Below, piece by piece: positions 8,737-17,694 of a DNA stretch of 58,211 bases; position 1 is the stretch's first letter; the number at the start of each line of letters is the position of its first letter. The stretch comes from Aliiglaciecola sp. CAU 1673 (GTDB lineage Bacteria > Pseudomonadota > Gammaproteobacteria > Enterobacterales > Alteromonadaceae), in assembly GCF_029223185.1 (NCBI RefSeq), contig NZ_JARHUG010000025.1:1-58211 (forward strand), read 5' to 3'. The position numbers and the translations under genes are program-made. A model generated the notes under the pieces. It searched no databases. It had not been told where the DNA came from and saw nothing but the letters and a program-made list of their open reading frames with translations.

Positions 8737-9330
8737 ATGGCCTTATCCCACACCCAAACCTTTGAAACCAAGCTGGCCGATTATTTTCGCGAGCGTTTGC
8801 AAGCGCAGGCCAAAAATTTGGCGCAAGCGCCGCAGGACGATACTTTCTGGTATCTGGGCCAGTTACTGGCACGACTTGGTCACCGGGACCAATTTTTTAC
8901 CTACGAACAAGGTGAGTTAAGCGTGCGTCCTCTGGCGCTGCTTTACCATGATGCCTTGCAAAGTGAAGGGCATGAACGCTGTTTGCTGTTACGCCAACTT
9001 GGCGATATGGCCTTGTTCTTAGGCGCGCTTTTTCCAGAACGTTATGCCAGGAAAGGTATCGGCAAGGACTATTTTGTGGGCATGGGCGGCGGCGCTTATG
9101 ACTATCTGGCCGAACATGCCAGGCAACTGCGTCATGTGTTTGAAGAATTGGCTAACGGCTTTGCTCATATGCTGGATCTGATTGCTGCCACTTGTGCCAA
9201 GCAGCAACAGTTCGATGCCTCCGATATTCTTGCCCTCTATCAGCGCTGGCATCAAAGTGGTGACAAGTTCGCCAAGCGCCAGCTTGAGGCTTTGGGGATC
9301 AGTTTACAAGGCGATAGACGTCCCAACTAA
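8737..9330 (+). CDS. Conserved hypothetical protein, helical, soluble
   Basis: 197 residues from the ATG at 8737 (GGAG eight bases upstream); a longer frame opens at 8659 but lacks a site. The protein is rich in alpha-helix and aromatic residues, has no signal peptide or TM segment, and contains a distinctive block YFVGMGGGAYDYLA around residues 115-130. I do not recognise the family. Its stop region overlaps the end of the convergent queuosine-precursor transporter gene by 4 bases. Confidence 0.6.
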   Translation: MALSHTQTFETKLADYFRERLQAQAKNLAQAPQDDTFWYLGQLLARLGHRDQFFTYEQGELSVRPLALLYHDALQSEGHERCLLLRQLGDMALFLGALFPERYARKGIGKDYFVGMGGGAYDYLAEHARQLRHVFEELANGFAHMLDLIAATCAKQQQFDASDILALYQRWHQSGDKFAKRQLEALGISLQGDRRPN

Positions 9331-10064
9331 GAGCGAAGCGAAAAAGGCGTGAATTCGGTACCCTTGTCAAACACATCCACCCCTTCTGCTTTCTTAAGGC
9401 TATTGACCACTTTATAGGTGATGGGGGTCAGCATGACTTCCCATAGCACTTTGAGCACATAGTTAGTGAGCATTACCGCTAATACTAACTGCGATTCCCA
9501 AATGCCATAAAAGGCCAGAGGATAAAAGATCAGGCTATCCACCCCTTGCCCGACCATGGTGGAGCCAATAGTGCGCTGATAAAGCGCTTTACCGTCGGAC
9601 CAGATTTTCATTTTCGCCATTACATAGGCATTGGCCATTTCTCCAGCCCAGATAGCGACGACGGATGCCAATACGATGCGTGGTACCTGGCCAAAATTAA
9701 GGGCAAAGGCGCTTTGCATATCGATACCGCCCAAATCCGTATTCCAGGCCGGATCTGGTGGGATGGCGGTGATAAAGGCGGCCATCCCGGCAGCAAACAA
9801 TGCTGAGGCAAATCCAGCCCAGATCACTCTTCTGGCCCTGGCATAGCCATAGACTTCGGTAAGCACATCACCAAGCACATAAGAGAGTGGAAAGAACAAA
9901 ATGCCGGCACCAAAGCTATAGCCGGCGATATTCGCGACTTTCCCGGCACCGATAATATTGGCGCAGACGATGATCACGCAGGTAGCCACCATGGCCAGAT
10001 CATAATATTTAAAACGGTGCTGGCTTAAGCGGTTGGCGTTGTCGATATGCTCAATGTGCTTCAC
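9327..10064 (-). CDS. yhhQ: Queuosine precursor transporter (YhhQ/VUT family)
   Basis: 245 residues with six or so hydrophobic segments and family hallmarks: PLSYVLGDVLTEVYGYARAR near residues 60-80 and GQGVDSLIFYPLAFYG near 180. YhhQ proteins import preQ0/preQ1 for queuosine tRNA modification. I chose the GTG at 10064 because AAGGA lies 8 bases upstream and the protein then begins with the soluble KHIEHI... segment; an upstream extension to 10181 runs into the LysR gene region. Confidence 0.88.
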   Translation of the reverse strand: MKHIEHIDNANRLSQHRFKYYDLAMVATCVIIVCANIIGAGKVANIAGYSFGAGILFFPLSYVLGDVLTEVYGYARARRVIWAGFASALFAAGMAAFITAIPPDPAWNTDLGGIDMQSAFALNFGQVPRIVLASVVAIWAGEMANAYVMAKMKIWSDGKALYQRTIGSTMVGQGVDSLIFYPLAFYGIWESQLVLAVMLTNYVLKVLWEVMLTPITYKVVNSLKKAEGVDVFDKGTEFTPFSLRS

Positions 10065-10098
10065 TTTTATTGTCCTTTTCAGGGCGCCGCGCCAAGGA

Positions 10099-10974
10099 TT
10101 ACAAAATAGATTGATGCAGTAAGGCCTGCAATCTGTCAGAGACGAAAGTGCGTTTGATGGTAATGGCGTAAAAATGCTCAAACGCCTTGGGCAGGACCAT
10201 ATATTCCATCAGTTGTTTGGTGCTGATTTCATCTTTCACCACCACTTTGGGTAACACGGCCAGTGCGCCCGTATCCCTCGCCAGCAGTCGCAGCATAGCC
10301 ATATCGTCCGCCTCTGCCTGGACATTGGGTTCAAATTGCCAGCGGCTGCAAAAGGCATCGAAGGCGGCGCGCATTTCGGTGCGCTTGCCGGGTAGCACCC
10401 AGCGCATATTTTCATAGCCCTCAGGGAAGCTGCTTTGCGGTGCTTTGCTGACCGGACCGACGATTGAAAGAGGTTGGCGGGCCAGCATCTGTACTTGCCA
10501 CAGCTGCTGTGAATCGGGCGCCACATTGATATTGGAGAGCACCACATCCAACTGGTGATTAGCCAACTCTTGCAATAACTCGGTGATCCCCTTGGAAGTC
10601 AGGGTAAAGCTGGCGCTGGGATCATGCAAAAGCGGACTGACAAAGGCCTCAATAAAGTTACGCGACATATTGGCAATGGCACCGATACGAAGCGGTGTCG
10701 CCGCTGGGGAGGAGCCTTTAAGCATGGCCTCTAATTCTTCCCCTTTGGCGAAAATATCATTGGCCATCAGCAGGGTCTGTTGGCCGACTTCGGTCAACAC
10801 CAGTTTGCGTCCCTGGCGGTGGAAAAGTTGCACGTCCATATTGTGCTCCAACTGACGGATTTGCGCCGACAATGCCGATTGCGAGGTATGTAAGTCAGCG
10901 GCGGCCTGCGTCAGGTTACCGGTGCAGGCCACCTGCCAGAAGTAGTAGAGATGATGATAATTGAGTTTGGGCAT
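10099..10974 (-). CDS. LysR-type regulator, NhaR-like, divergent from dabBA
   Basis: 291 residues. The N-terminal winged HTH (1-60: LNYHHLYYFW, LTQAAADLHTSQSALSAQIR) closely resembles NhaR, followed by a periplasmic-binding-protein-like effector domain (about 90-290). It is transcribed away from dabB with a 137-bp shared control region that contains a dyad. LysR regulators commonly control the adjacent divergent operon, so regulation of the inorganic-carbon transporter is the best inference. The effector is unknown. Confidence 0.88.
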   Translation of the reverse strand: MPKLNYHHLYYFWQVACTGNLTQAAADLHTSQSALSAQIRQLEHNMDVQLFHRQGRKLVLTEVGQQTLLMANDIFAKGEELEAMLKGSSPAATPLRIGAIANMSRNFIEAFVSPLLHDPSASFTLTSKGITELLQELANHQLDVVLSNINVAPDSQQLWQVQMLARQPLSIVGPVSKAPQSSFPEGYENMRWVLPGKRTEMRAAFDAFCSRWQFEPNVQAEADDMAMLRLLARDTGALAVLPKVVVKDEISTKQLMEYMVLPKAFEHFYAITIKRTFVSDRLQALLHQSIL

Positions 10975-11015
10975 AGGGGCGCTCGCAAGGTCAACGTTGA
11001 GACATCGAATTTATA

Positions 11016-11032
11016 GTTCGCATAATGTGAAC
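11016..11032. promoter_or_regulatory. Candidate LysR operator between the regulator and dabB
   Basis: GTTCGCATAATGTGAAC is an imperfect 17-bp dyad (TTC-N9-GAA core), of the size and symmetry of LysR recognition boxes. It is followed by an AT-rich stretch (11031-11060) suitable for a promoter. It lies 41 bp upstream of the regulator start and about 80 bp upstream of dabB. Confidence 0.5.
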
Positions 11033-11111
11033 GATTAATTAATTTATATCTATTTTAAAGAATTTCAAGCAAGCCTCATACTTCCTTGCAAATAATGACG
11101 AGGATGCCCTG

Positions 11112-12656
11112 ATGACATTTTCCCTGCTGATTGGCTGGATATTGGCCGGCTATTTACTCTGCGGATATCGCTTGAATTCGGGTCAACAAGCCTGGCCCAG
11201 GATCCAACGATTTTATCTGGTGAATCTTGCTCTGGCCCTGGCTGCGGCAGTGCTGATGTGGCAAATCCCATCCGATGCTTCAATGTGGTTTCATGCATCG
11301 GCCGTGGGCGGCGTGATGCTGGTACTGGTTAGTTTCCTTGGTTGGATCTTAACCCGCTATGCCAAGGAGTATTTGCGCGGTGAAGCGCGCCTGAATGACT
11401 TTCAGCGTTACATGTCCCTGGCGTTGGCGTCGGTCGTTCTGCTGGTGACAACCAACCATTTGCTGGTGCTGTTGCTTGCCTGGATTGCCATCGGCTTATC
11501 TTTGCATCGCTTATTAATGTTTTATCCGGAACGGCCCCGTGCTGTGTTGGCGGCCCACAAGCAATTCTTGTTTGCACGTTTGGCCGAGGTATGTCTGCTG
11601 CTGGCTTTTGGTTTGCTGTGGTGGCAACAGCAAACGCCCTGGTTGACCGAGATCCTGGCCCATTATCAAGAAACTGACGCACTCAGTACCCTGGATGAGT
11701 GGGTGGTGATGTTGCTGGCCAGTGCCGCGTTAATAAAATGTGCACAGTTACCGGTGCATGGCTGGCTGATTCAGGTGGTGGAATCGCCCACACCGGTTTC
11801 TGCGTTGTTACACGCCGGTATTATCAACCTGGGTGGTGTGTTGCTCCTCCTGTTTGCTCCTCTTTTGAGTCTGTCGGTGTGGGCTAAGACCTTTCTGCTT
11901 ATCGCGGCAGGCTTAAGTACGGTGTTGGCTGCCCTTATCATGCACACCCGCTCCAGCATTAAAGTAAAACTGGCCTGGTCCACCGTATCGCAGATGGGCT
12001 TGTTGTTGCTTGAGTGTGCCTTGGGACTCTATGAAATCGCGCTACTGCATCTGGTAGCCCATTCCTGCTACAAGAGTTTTGCCTTCCTCAATGCAGGCAG
12101 TGCGGTGGAAGACTATGTGGTCAGCAAGTTGCACCGGCCGGCCCGCTTGTCCTTGCCTGTATTGGCTGCGGTCGTATTACTAGCCAGTGCACTGGTGCTG
12201 GGGATTGCGCACTTTATGCATATCATCTGGTGGGATATGAGCCGTCTGGTGGTGATGTTGCCCTTTTTTCTGATGGCTGTGGTGCTGCTTTCCCAAAGCC
12301 TGTTTGGGCATTTGCGCACGCTGCTGCAAAGCCTTGTTTTACTGATGGTACTTGGTGGTCTCTATCTGCTGCAAAAGCAGGGTTTTGCCGAGTTGCTGGG
12401 TCTGCCCCCGCAGGTATTGAGCCCCTGGATGATGGGGTGGATGGCGGCCTTGATGACGACGCTTTTCGCCGGATACTATCTGCTCAGTTACCAAAGCAAA
12501 TGGTCTGTATCACAGCGCTTGTACCGAAATCTGTATGCCGGCTTTTATCTTGATGAATGGGCAACCCGCCTGACCTTGGCGGTATGGCCGGTAAGCTTGC
12601 CACCTTCATTGCAAAGGGCGCATACACAATTTAAACAAGTTGAGGGCCGAGTATGA
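11112..12656 (+). CDS. dabB: DabB, membrane subunit of inorganic carbon transporter
   Basis: 514 residues, about 13 hydrophobic segments, in the NuoL/MrpA proton-channel superfamily (KFLFARLAEV-like and LPVHGWL...SPTPVSALLHAG motifs near 220-240). In DAB complexes this subunit carries cation flux that drives the cytosolic carbonic-anhydrase-like DabA to accumulate bicarbonate. It overlaps dabA by 4 bases (ATGA). The pairing with DabA, and the absence of other Nuo or Mrp genes, separates it from complex I. Older databases would call it NADH dehydrogenase subunit 5. Confidence 0.9.
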   Translation: MTFSLLIGWILAGYLLCGYRLNSGQQAWPRIQRFYLVNLALALAAAVLMWQIPSDASMWFHASAVGGVMLVLVSFLGWILTRYAKEYLRGEARLNDFQRYMSLALASVVLLVTTNHLLVLLLAWIAIGLSLHRLLMFYPERPRAVLAAHKQFLFARLAEVCLLLAFGLLWWQQQTPWLTEILAHYQETDALSTLDEWVVMLLASAALIKCAQLPVHGWLIQVVESPTPVSALLHAGIINLGGVLLLLFAPLLSLSVWAKTFLLIAAGLSTVLAALIMHTRSSIKVKLAWSTVSQMGLLLLECALGLYEIALLHLVAHSCYKSFAFLNAGSAVEDYVVSKLHRPARLSLPVLAAVVLLASALVLGIAHFMHIIWWDMSRLVVMLPFFLMAVVLLSQSLFGHLRTLLQSLVLLMVLGGLYLLQKQGFAELLGLPPQVLSPWMMGWMAALMTTLFAGYYLLSYQSKWSVSQRLYRNLYAGFYLDEWATRLTLAVWPVSLPPSLQRAHTQFKQVEGRV

Positions 12657-15040
12657 TCCCGTTAAAACAGAACCAAAGTGTGCAGATAAACGCCAACAAG
12701 TCAGCCTTGCTGGACGGTGTGCGTCGTATCGCCCCTGCCTGGCCACTGGATCAAGCCATTGCCGTTAATCCCTTCTGGCGCATGATAGACCAACCTCTGC
12801 CACAGCTGAGTGCGCACCTGGCCTGGCTCAGTCAGGCACAATGTCTGATGAGCAAAGATTACTTCCGTAGCCGCTGGCAACAGCAGGACGTCCAGGAAGA
12901 GCAACTGCTGCAGGCCGCCCGTGAGGTGGCCCCAGATAATCCGCCCGGTGTGGAGCAATTGTTGGCGTATTTGGATGAGCAGAGCCCCAACGATCATTGG
13001 CACCATTTCAGTCAGCTGTTGGATAAGAGCCGGGATCTCAGCCATGCCATGAGCTGGCAGGATGAGATTATTCATCAGATATCCCAATTTTGCGCCAGCA
13101 ATGCACAGCAGCAGGATATTAAATGGCAGGCCGACAGCCTCTACAGCACCTGGCTTGATAATATTGCCCACGACCGTGGCATTGCCATTTTAATGGGCGC
13201 CGCAGGTTTACCTGCCATCCTGAACGCCTTACCTGAGGATGCGGACAGTTTGGTCACTGAAGCGCTGAGCGAAATGACAGTACCCAGCGAACACATGGCC
13301 GATTATGCCCATGCGCTGCTGCTAAATATCAATGGTTGGGCATCCTGGACCGCTTGGCAGGATGAGCAGCATGCCCACTCCGGTCTCGACCTGACCTGGC
13401 AATTGATGGCTATTCGTATGGCATGGGAATTGGCCCTGTGGCGCTATGTGAAACAGCGTCATGCTAGTGATTTTGAAGCCCTGGCGCGTCAATGGACGCA
13501 ACAGTTTAAATTGATGCCCAGGCGCATCGAACAGCAGTTGCAGGCGCAAAAGCTGGGGTGGATCTGGCAGCGCGCGTTGGAACTTAACTACCAACTGCAA
13601 TTGGCCAACACCCTGCGCCCCTGGGTATCTGAGCCAATGACGCCACGGCCTGAGATGCAGGCCGTATTTTGTATCGATGTGCGCTCCGAGCCTATGCGTT
13701 TGGCGTTGGAGCAGCAGGACAGCCGGATCCAGACCCTTGGGTTTGCGGGCTTCTTCGGTTTACCCATCGAGATTGCGCCATCTTCGTCGGATTATCGGCG
13801 TGCGCAGCTGCCCGGTTTGCTGCGCCCGAGTCTTCGTCTGCTGCAGCCGGTTAATGCCGGCAAGCTGTCGCGGATTGAACGTATCAGTGCCTGGCAGCAC
13901 ACCACCCAATCGGGCGCAGCCGCTTTCGGTGCGGTGGAGAGCGCCGGGCTTTGGTATGGCGTAAAACTGCTTAAGAAGACGCTGTTTCCTGGCGCCAGTA
14001 AGCGTGCCGTTGAGCACCTTTGTGATCCCCAGCAGTGGCAACTGAGCAAAGAGGGAAAAGTGTTGAGCGCTGCTGACAAAGCACAGTTGCTGGCACCTGT
14101 GGTAAAAGCCATGGGCTTTGGTGGTGTGTTTGCCAAGCACATTTTGCTGGTGGGCCACGGCAGCAGCAGTGCCAATAATCCACATCGCGCCACCCAGGAT
14201 TGTGGCGCCTGTGGTGGGCAGACCGGCGAGCTGAATGTGCGTCTGCTGGCTCAGCTACTGAACGATAAAACGGTGCGTGGTGAGCTTCATAAGTTGGAAA
14301 TAACCATTCCCGAAGAATCGCTGTTTATTGCCGCTTTGCATAATACCACCACCGAAAATATTGAATTGTTGGATGTTAATGCGGCATCCCTGACACTGGT
14401 TAGTCATTGGCTCAAAGGCGCTACGGACAGCCGCCATCGTGCCCGTGCAGCGGCGCTAAATGTTGCCGAAGACCAAGTCGGTACAGAGTTACAAAAACGC
14501 AGCAAAGACTGGTCGCAGACGCGTCCGGAATGGGCCCTTGCCAATAACGCCAGCTTTATTATTGCTCCCAGGCAGCGCACTCAATGCCGCGATCTGCAGG
14601 GGCGTAGTTTCCTGCATGACTATCATTGGCGTGAGGATAAAGATTTCTCATTGTTGGAACTGATCATGACTGCCCCCATGCTGGTTACTCAATGGATCAA
14701 CTTTCAGTATTACGCCTCGGTAACAGATAACCTGCGCTATGGCAGCGGCAATAAAGTACTGCACAACGTCGTGGGTCGTCATATCGGCGTCTTTGAAGGC
14801 AATGGCGGCGATTTACGTATCGGGCTGCCATGGCAGTCACTACATAATGGCGAAAAGCTAATGCACGAGCCGCTGCGTTTGAGCGTCTATATCGCCGCGC
14901 CACCTTCGGCCATTCTCGCTATTGTGCGAAAGCACCCTATGCTCAAACAGTTGGTGGACAATCAGTGGCTGTATATTTTTGCCTTGGATGAGTGTGCCGA
15001 AGGTTTACCACGCCGCTTGTATCAGGGCAGGTTCGAATAA
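12653..15040 (+). CDS. dabA: DabA (DUF2309), catalytic subunit of inorganic carbon transporter
   Basis: 795 residues of the DUF2309/UPF0753 family. Putative zinc and active-site residues are in place: Cys340 and Asp342 in VFCIDVRSEP, His502 in LVGHGSS, and Cys517 in QDCGACGG. The 15-residue spacing between His and the second Cys equals that of the characterised Halothiobacillus protein. DabA is a beta-carbonic-anhydrase-like protein that converts CO2 to bicarbonate vectorially with DabB. In this apparent heterotroph it probably supplies bicarbonate for carboxylases at low CO2. Probable LysR control from the divergent gene. Confidence 0.93.
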   Translation: MIPLKQNQSVQINANKSALLDGVRRIAPAWPLDQAIAVNPFWRMIDQPLPQLSAHLAWLSQAQCLMSKDYFRSRWQQQDVQEEQLLQAAREVAPDNPPGVEQLLAYLDEQSPNDHWHHFSQLLDKSRDLSHAMSWQDEIIHQISQFCASNAQQQDIKWQADSLYSTWLDNIAHDRGIAILMGAAGLPAILNALPEDADSLVTEALSEMTVPSEHMADYAHALLLNINGWASWTAWQDEQHAHSGLDLTWQLMAIRMAWELALWRYVKQRHASDFEALARQWTQQFKLMPRRIEQQLQAQKLGWIWQRALELNYQLQLANTLRPWVSEPMTPRPEMQAVFCIDVRSEPMRLALEQQDSRIQTLGFAGFFGLPIEIAPSSSDYRRAQLPGLLRPSLRLLQPVNAGKLSRIERISAWQHTTQSGAAAFGAVESAGLWYGVKLLKKTLFPGASKRAVEHLCDPQQWQLSKEGKVLSAADKAQLLAPVVKAMGFGGVFAKHILLVGHGSSSANNPHRATQDCGACGGQTGELNVRLLAQLLNDKTVRGELHKLEITIPEESLFIAALHNTTTENIELLDVNAASLTLVSHWLKGATDSRHRARAAALNVAEDQVGTELQKRSKDWSQTRPEWALANNASFIIAPRQRTQCRDLQGRSFLHDYHWREDKDFSLLELIMTAPMLVTQWINFQYYASVTDNLRYGSGNKVLHNVVGRHIGVFEGNGGDLRIGLPWQSLHNGEKLMHEPLRLSVYIAAPPSAILAIVRKHPMLKQLVDNQWLYIFALDECAEGLPRRLYQGRFE

Positions 15041-15094
15041 CCGTTTTAATAAGGCAGAGCCGCTTTGGGAATTAACATCAGGCCCTCACCGCAA

Positions 15095-15922
15095 ATGGAG
15101 GGCGCATCGGTGGCGCTGTTGACGCGCCATGACAAACAACGGGTGATTGCACCGGTGCTAAAAGAAGTACTGGGTATTAACCTGGTGCCCACCGATGCCT
15201 TCGATACCGACCAATTGGGCACTTTCAGCCGGGACATTGCCCGTACGTTGAGTCAGCAGGCCTGCGCCCGCAAAAAGGCACAGCTGGCCTGTGAGTTAAC
15301 TGGCTTGGAGCAGGGGATTGGCAGTGAAGGCAGTTTTGGCGGTGGTCCCTACGGCGATATGGTGCCATGGAATGTGGAGATGTTAGTGTGGGTGGATAGG
15401 CAAACTGGCCATGAGGTTACGGCAATAGCCCAAGGCCCGGCTTGTATGGCCCAAGCCAGTTGTCAAAGCCTGGCCGAAGTGCTGGCATTTGTCGCTAAAG
15501 CGCCAGCAGGACAGGGCTTTGTAATGCGTCCGCAGCATCAGGACCATCCACAGATGCTAAAAGGCCTGGTGGGAACGCATGCCCTAACACAAGCGTTTCA
15601 TCGTTGTATGGAAATTGGGCGTGAGCAGGCGGTCTTTATAGAGTATGATCTGCGCGCCCATTTTAGCCCCCTGCGGATGGAAGCCATTGCCCAAGCGGCG
15701 CATAACCTGGCCGAGCGTCTTAAGTGCCGCTGCCCCAAGTGCGATATGCCCGGTTTTTGGCCTGATAAGGTCCAGCTTGGGTTGCCTTGTGCAGCTTGTG
15801 GTGAGCCCACTAATCAAGTGCGCTGCAAAACCGCCACTTGCCAAGCTTGTGATTACCAACAAGACTTTTCCGCAGAGAGCCAAACGGCGAATCCGTTTTT
15901 TTGCCCAAGCTGTAATCCTTAA
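15095..15922 (+). CDS. DUF6671-like protein with C-terminal zinc ribbons
   Basis: 275 residues from the ATG at 15095. A TTG at 15065 (AAGGCAGAG upstream) and a GTG at 15110 (GGAGGG upstream) are competing starts. The core (VALLTRHDKQ..., TFSRDIART, GSEGSFGG near 75-85) matches DUF6671. The last 60 residues hold paired cysteines (CRCPKC, CAAC, CQAC, CPSC) for one or two zinc ribbons. It sits 54 bases or more after dabA and overlaps the next start by one base (TAATG), so it is coupled to the Sua5-type gene. Biochemical function unknown. Confidence 0.7.
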   Translation: MEGASVALLTRHDKQRVIAPVLKEVLGINLVPTDAFDTDQLGTFSRDIARTLSQQACARKKAQLACELTGLEQGIGSEGSFGGGPYGDMVPWNVEMLVWVDRQTGHEVTAIAQGPACMAQASCQSLAEVLAFVAKAPAGQGFVMRPQHQDHPQMLKGLVGTHALTQAFHRCMEIGREQAVFIEYDLRAHFSPLRMEAIAQAAHNLAERLKCRCPKCDMPGFWPDKVQLGLPCAACGEPTNQVRCKTATCQACDYQQDFSAESQTANPFFCPSCNP

Positions 15923-16917
15923 TGACTGACACTATAGATACCAAGCACCTTTATTTACGCCATGGCGCCGACCGCCAGGTGGCCAAATCCTTGCTGTTGT
16001 CGGGAAAGCTGGTCGCGATCCCAACTGAGACCGTTTATGGCCTGGCGGCACTGGCCACCAATCCCACCGCCATTGCAGCGGTATTTGCGGCCAAGCAGCG
16101 CCCGTTGGATCATCCGCTGATTGTGCATATTGGTAGTTTTTCGCAGTTGGATTACTGGGTGGAGCATGTACCGGATGAAGCCTGGCGGCTGATAAACGAA
16201 TTTTGGCCGGGTCCTTTGACCTTGTTGTTGCGAAAATCAGCTAAGGCCTCCGATGCGATTACCGCCGGGCTGGACACTGTTGCGGTGCGCATGCCGGCGC
16301 TGCCCGAATTGCGTCAGTTGCTGGCAGAATTAGATCAAGGGGTGGTCGCACCCTCTGCCAATCCGCATAAAGCGTTAAGTCCCACCCGTGCTGAGCATGT
16401 ACTTGGCTCTTTGCATGGCCGCATTGATGCGGTGCTCGATGGTGGTCCTTGTGATGTGGGCCTGGAGTCCACCATTGTGGACTTAAGCAGTGGCTCTCCC
16501 CGGGTGCTGCGCGCCGGCCCTATCGATGCCGATGCCCTGTCCCAGGTATTGGGACAAAAGGTCGCTCAACCTGTATCGCATGATGTCAAAGTGGCGGGCA
16601 ATATGCGCGCCCATTACCAGCCCAATACCCGATTACAACTCTTAGGTAGTGCGGCACTTCGTCATAAGCTCAGTCAAGTTGGCTCTCAGTCGGCAAATTG
16701 GGTAGTGCTGCACTACTCTGAGTTGGAAATTCCTGCAGGCATCACCAGTATTAAACTGGCCAGCCAGAAACAGCTGTTTGCGCGTCATCTTTATGATGCA
16801 TTGCATCAGGCCGATACTCTGGGTGCAGATGAAATCCTGGTAGAAAAGCCACCCAAAGAAGGGCAGTGGATGGATGTGTGGGACAGACTCACCCGTGCCA
16901 GCGCCACCGACCTCTAA
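15922..16917 (+). CDS. L-threonylcarbamoyladenylate synthase, Sua5 type
   Basis: 331 residues. The YrdC/TsaC domain covers about 15-205 (IPTETVYGLAA, PLDHPLIVHI, PGPLTLLL, PSANPHKALSP, LESTIVDL) and a Sua5-specific C-terminal domain about 225-325, joined by the MRAHYQP linker. It makes threonylcarbamoyl-AMP from threonine, bicarbonate and ATP for t6A modification of ANN-decoding tRNAs. Use of bicarbonate as substrate makes its position behind dabBA noteworthy. Many gammaproteobacteria carry the short TsaC instead or as well. Confidence 0.92.
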   Translation: MTDTIDTKHLYLRHGADRQVAKSLLLSGKLVAIPTETVYGLAALATNPTAIAAVFAAKQRPLDHPLIVHIGSFSQLDYWVEHVPDEAWRLINEFWPGPLTLLLRKSAKASDAITAGLDTVAVRMPALPELRQLLAELDQGVVAPSANPHKALSPTRAEHVLGSLHGRIDAVLDGGPCDVGLESTIVDLSSGSPRVLRAGPIDADALSQVLGQKVAQPVSHDVKVAGNMRAHYQPNTRLQLLGSAALRHKLSQVGSQSANWVVLHYSELEIPAGITSIKLASQKQLFARHLYDALHQADTLGADEILVEKPPKEGQWMDVWDRLTRASATDL

Positions 16918-16933
16918 AATCCAGTGCTTTGAA

Positions 16934-16960
16934 TAAAAAAGCCCCGCACAAGGCGGGGCA
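16934..16960 (-). terminator. Intrinsic terminator for the BI-1/YccA gene
   Basis: GCCCCGC and GCGGGGC arms around a 5-base loop; on the minus strand the stem is followed by six T residues. It lies 42 bases past the stop of the minus-strand BI-1 gene, and also between it and the convergent sua5-type gene. Confidence 0.85.
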
Positions 16961-17001
16961 AAGGAAGCTGACGGTTGGGATTAGTCAGCAGAGGAAGTCC
17001 A

Positions 17002-17667
17002 TTATTCGTCCTGCATAAATCCAAGCAGGTGCAGCAAGCTGGTGAACAGGTTAAAGATGGCGACGTATAAAGAGACAGTCGCCATGATGTAGTTGGTTTC
17101 GCCGCCGTGCAGGATATTGCTGGTCTCAAACAAGATAAGGCCTGACATCAGCAATACAAACAGCGCGGATACCGCCAGGGACAGGGCAGGAATTTCAAAA
17201 AATATCGCACCCAGACCGGCCAGGAAAGCCACCAGAATACCCACAAACAAGGTACCGCCCAGGAACGAGAAGTTCTTGCGGGTGATAAGCGCATAGCCTG
17301 ATAGGCCGGCAAAAATGGCACCAGTACCCAGTAATGCCTGTCCAACCACCGCCGGTGCTGCCGCCCAATAGGCAGACAGGATGGGACCCAGCGTGTAGCC
17401 CATAAAGCCGGTCAGAGCGAATACGCTAACGATTCCCCAGCCGCTGTTTCTGGTTTTGCTGGTCAGAAACAACAGCCCAAAGTAGCCGACTAAGGTGATC
17501 AGCAGGCCCGGATGGGGCAGGTTGTTGGCCATGCTGAACATGGCCACCGCACCGCTGAACAGCACCGTCATCGAGAGCAGGGCATAGGTGTTACGTAACA
17601 CCTTATGGGACAGGGCGGAGGCCTGTTCGCCCTGTTGGATAATTGTCACATTTTGCTGGGTAGCCAT
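17002..17667 (-). CDS. Bax inhibitor-1/YccA family membrane protein
   Basis: 221 residues, seven hydrophobic segments, ending GFMQDE. BI-1 family features include GYTLGPILSAYW and LSGYALITRKNFSFLGG. E. coli YccA binds FtsH/HflKC and slows its proteolysis of membrane proteins; some BI-1 proteins leak calcium in a pH-dependent way. The ATG at 17667 is chosen because AGAGGTGA lies just upstream; a GTG two codons earlier is inside that site. Confidence 0.88.
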   Translation of the reverse strand: MATQQNVTIIQQGEQASALSHKVLRNTYALLSMTVLFSGAVAMFSMANNLPHPGLLITLVGYFGLLFLTSKTRNSGWGIVSVFALTGFMGYTLGPILSAYWAAAPAVVGQALLGTGAIFAGLSGYALITRKNFSFLGGTLFVGILVAFLAGLGAIFFEIPALSLAVSALFVLLMSGLILFETSNILHGGETNYIMATVSLYVAIFNLFTSLLHLLGFMQDE

Positions 17668-17694
17668 AGTCACCTCTTAGTAGGATTTAACGTT

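Noticed and set aside
11112-12656. Complex I subunit NuoL
   Set aside because: No other nuo genes, and it is coupled to DUF2309 (dabA); DabB is the better call.
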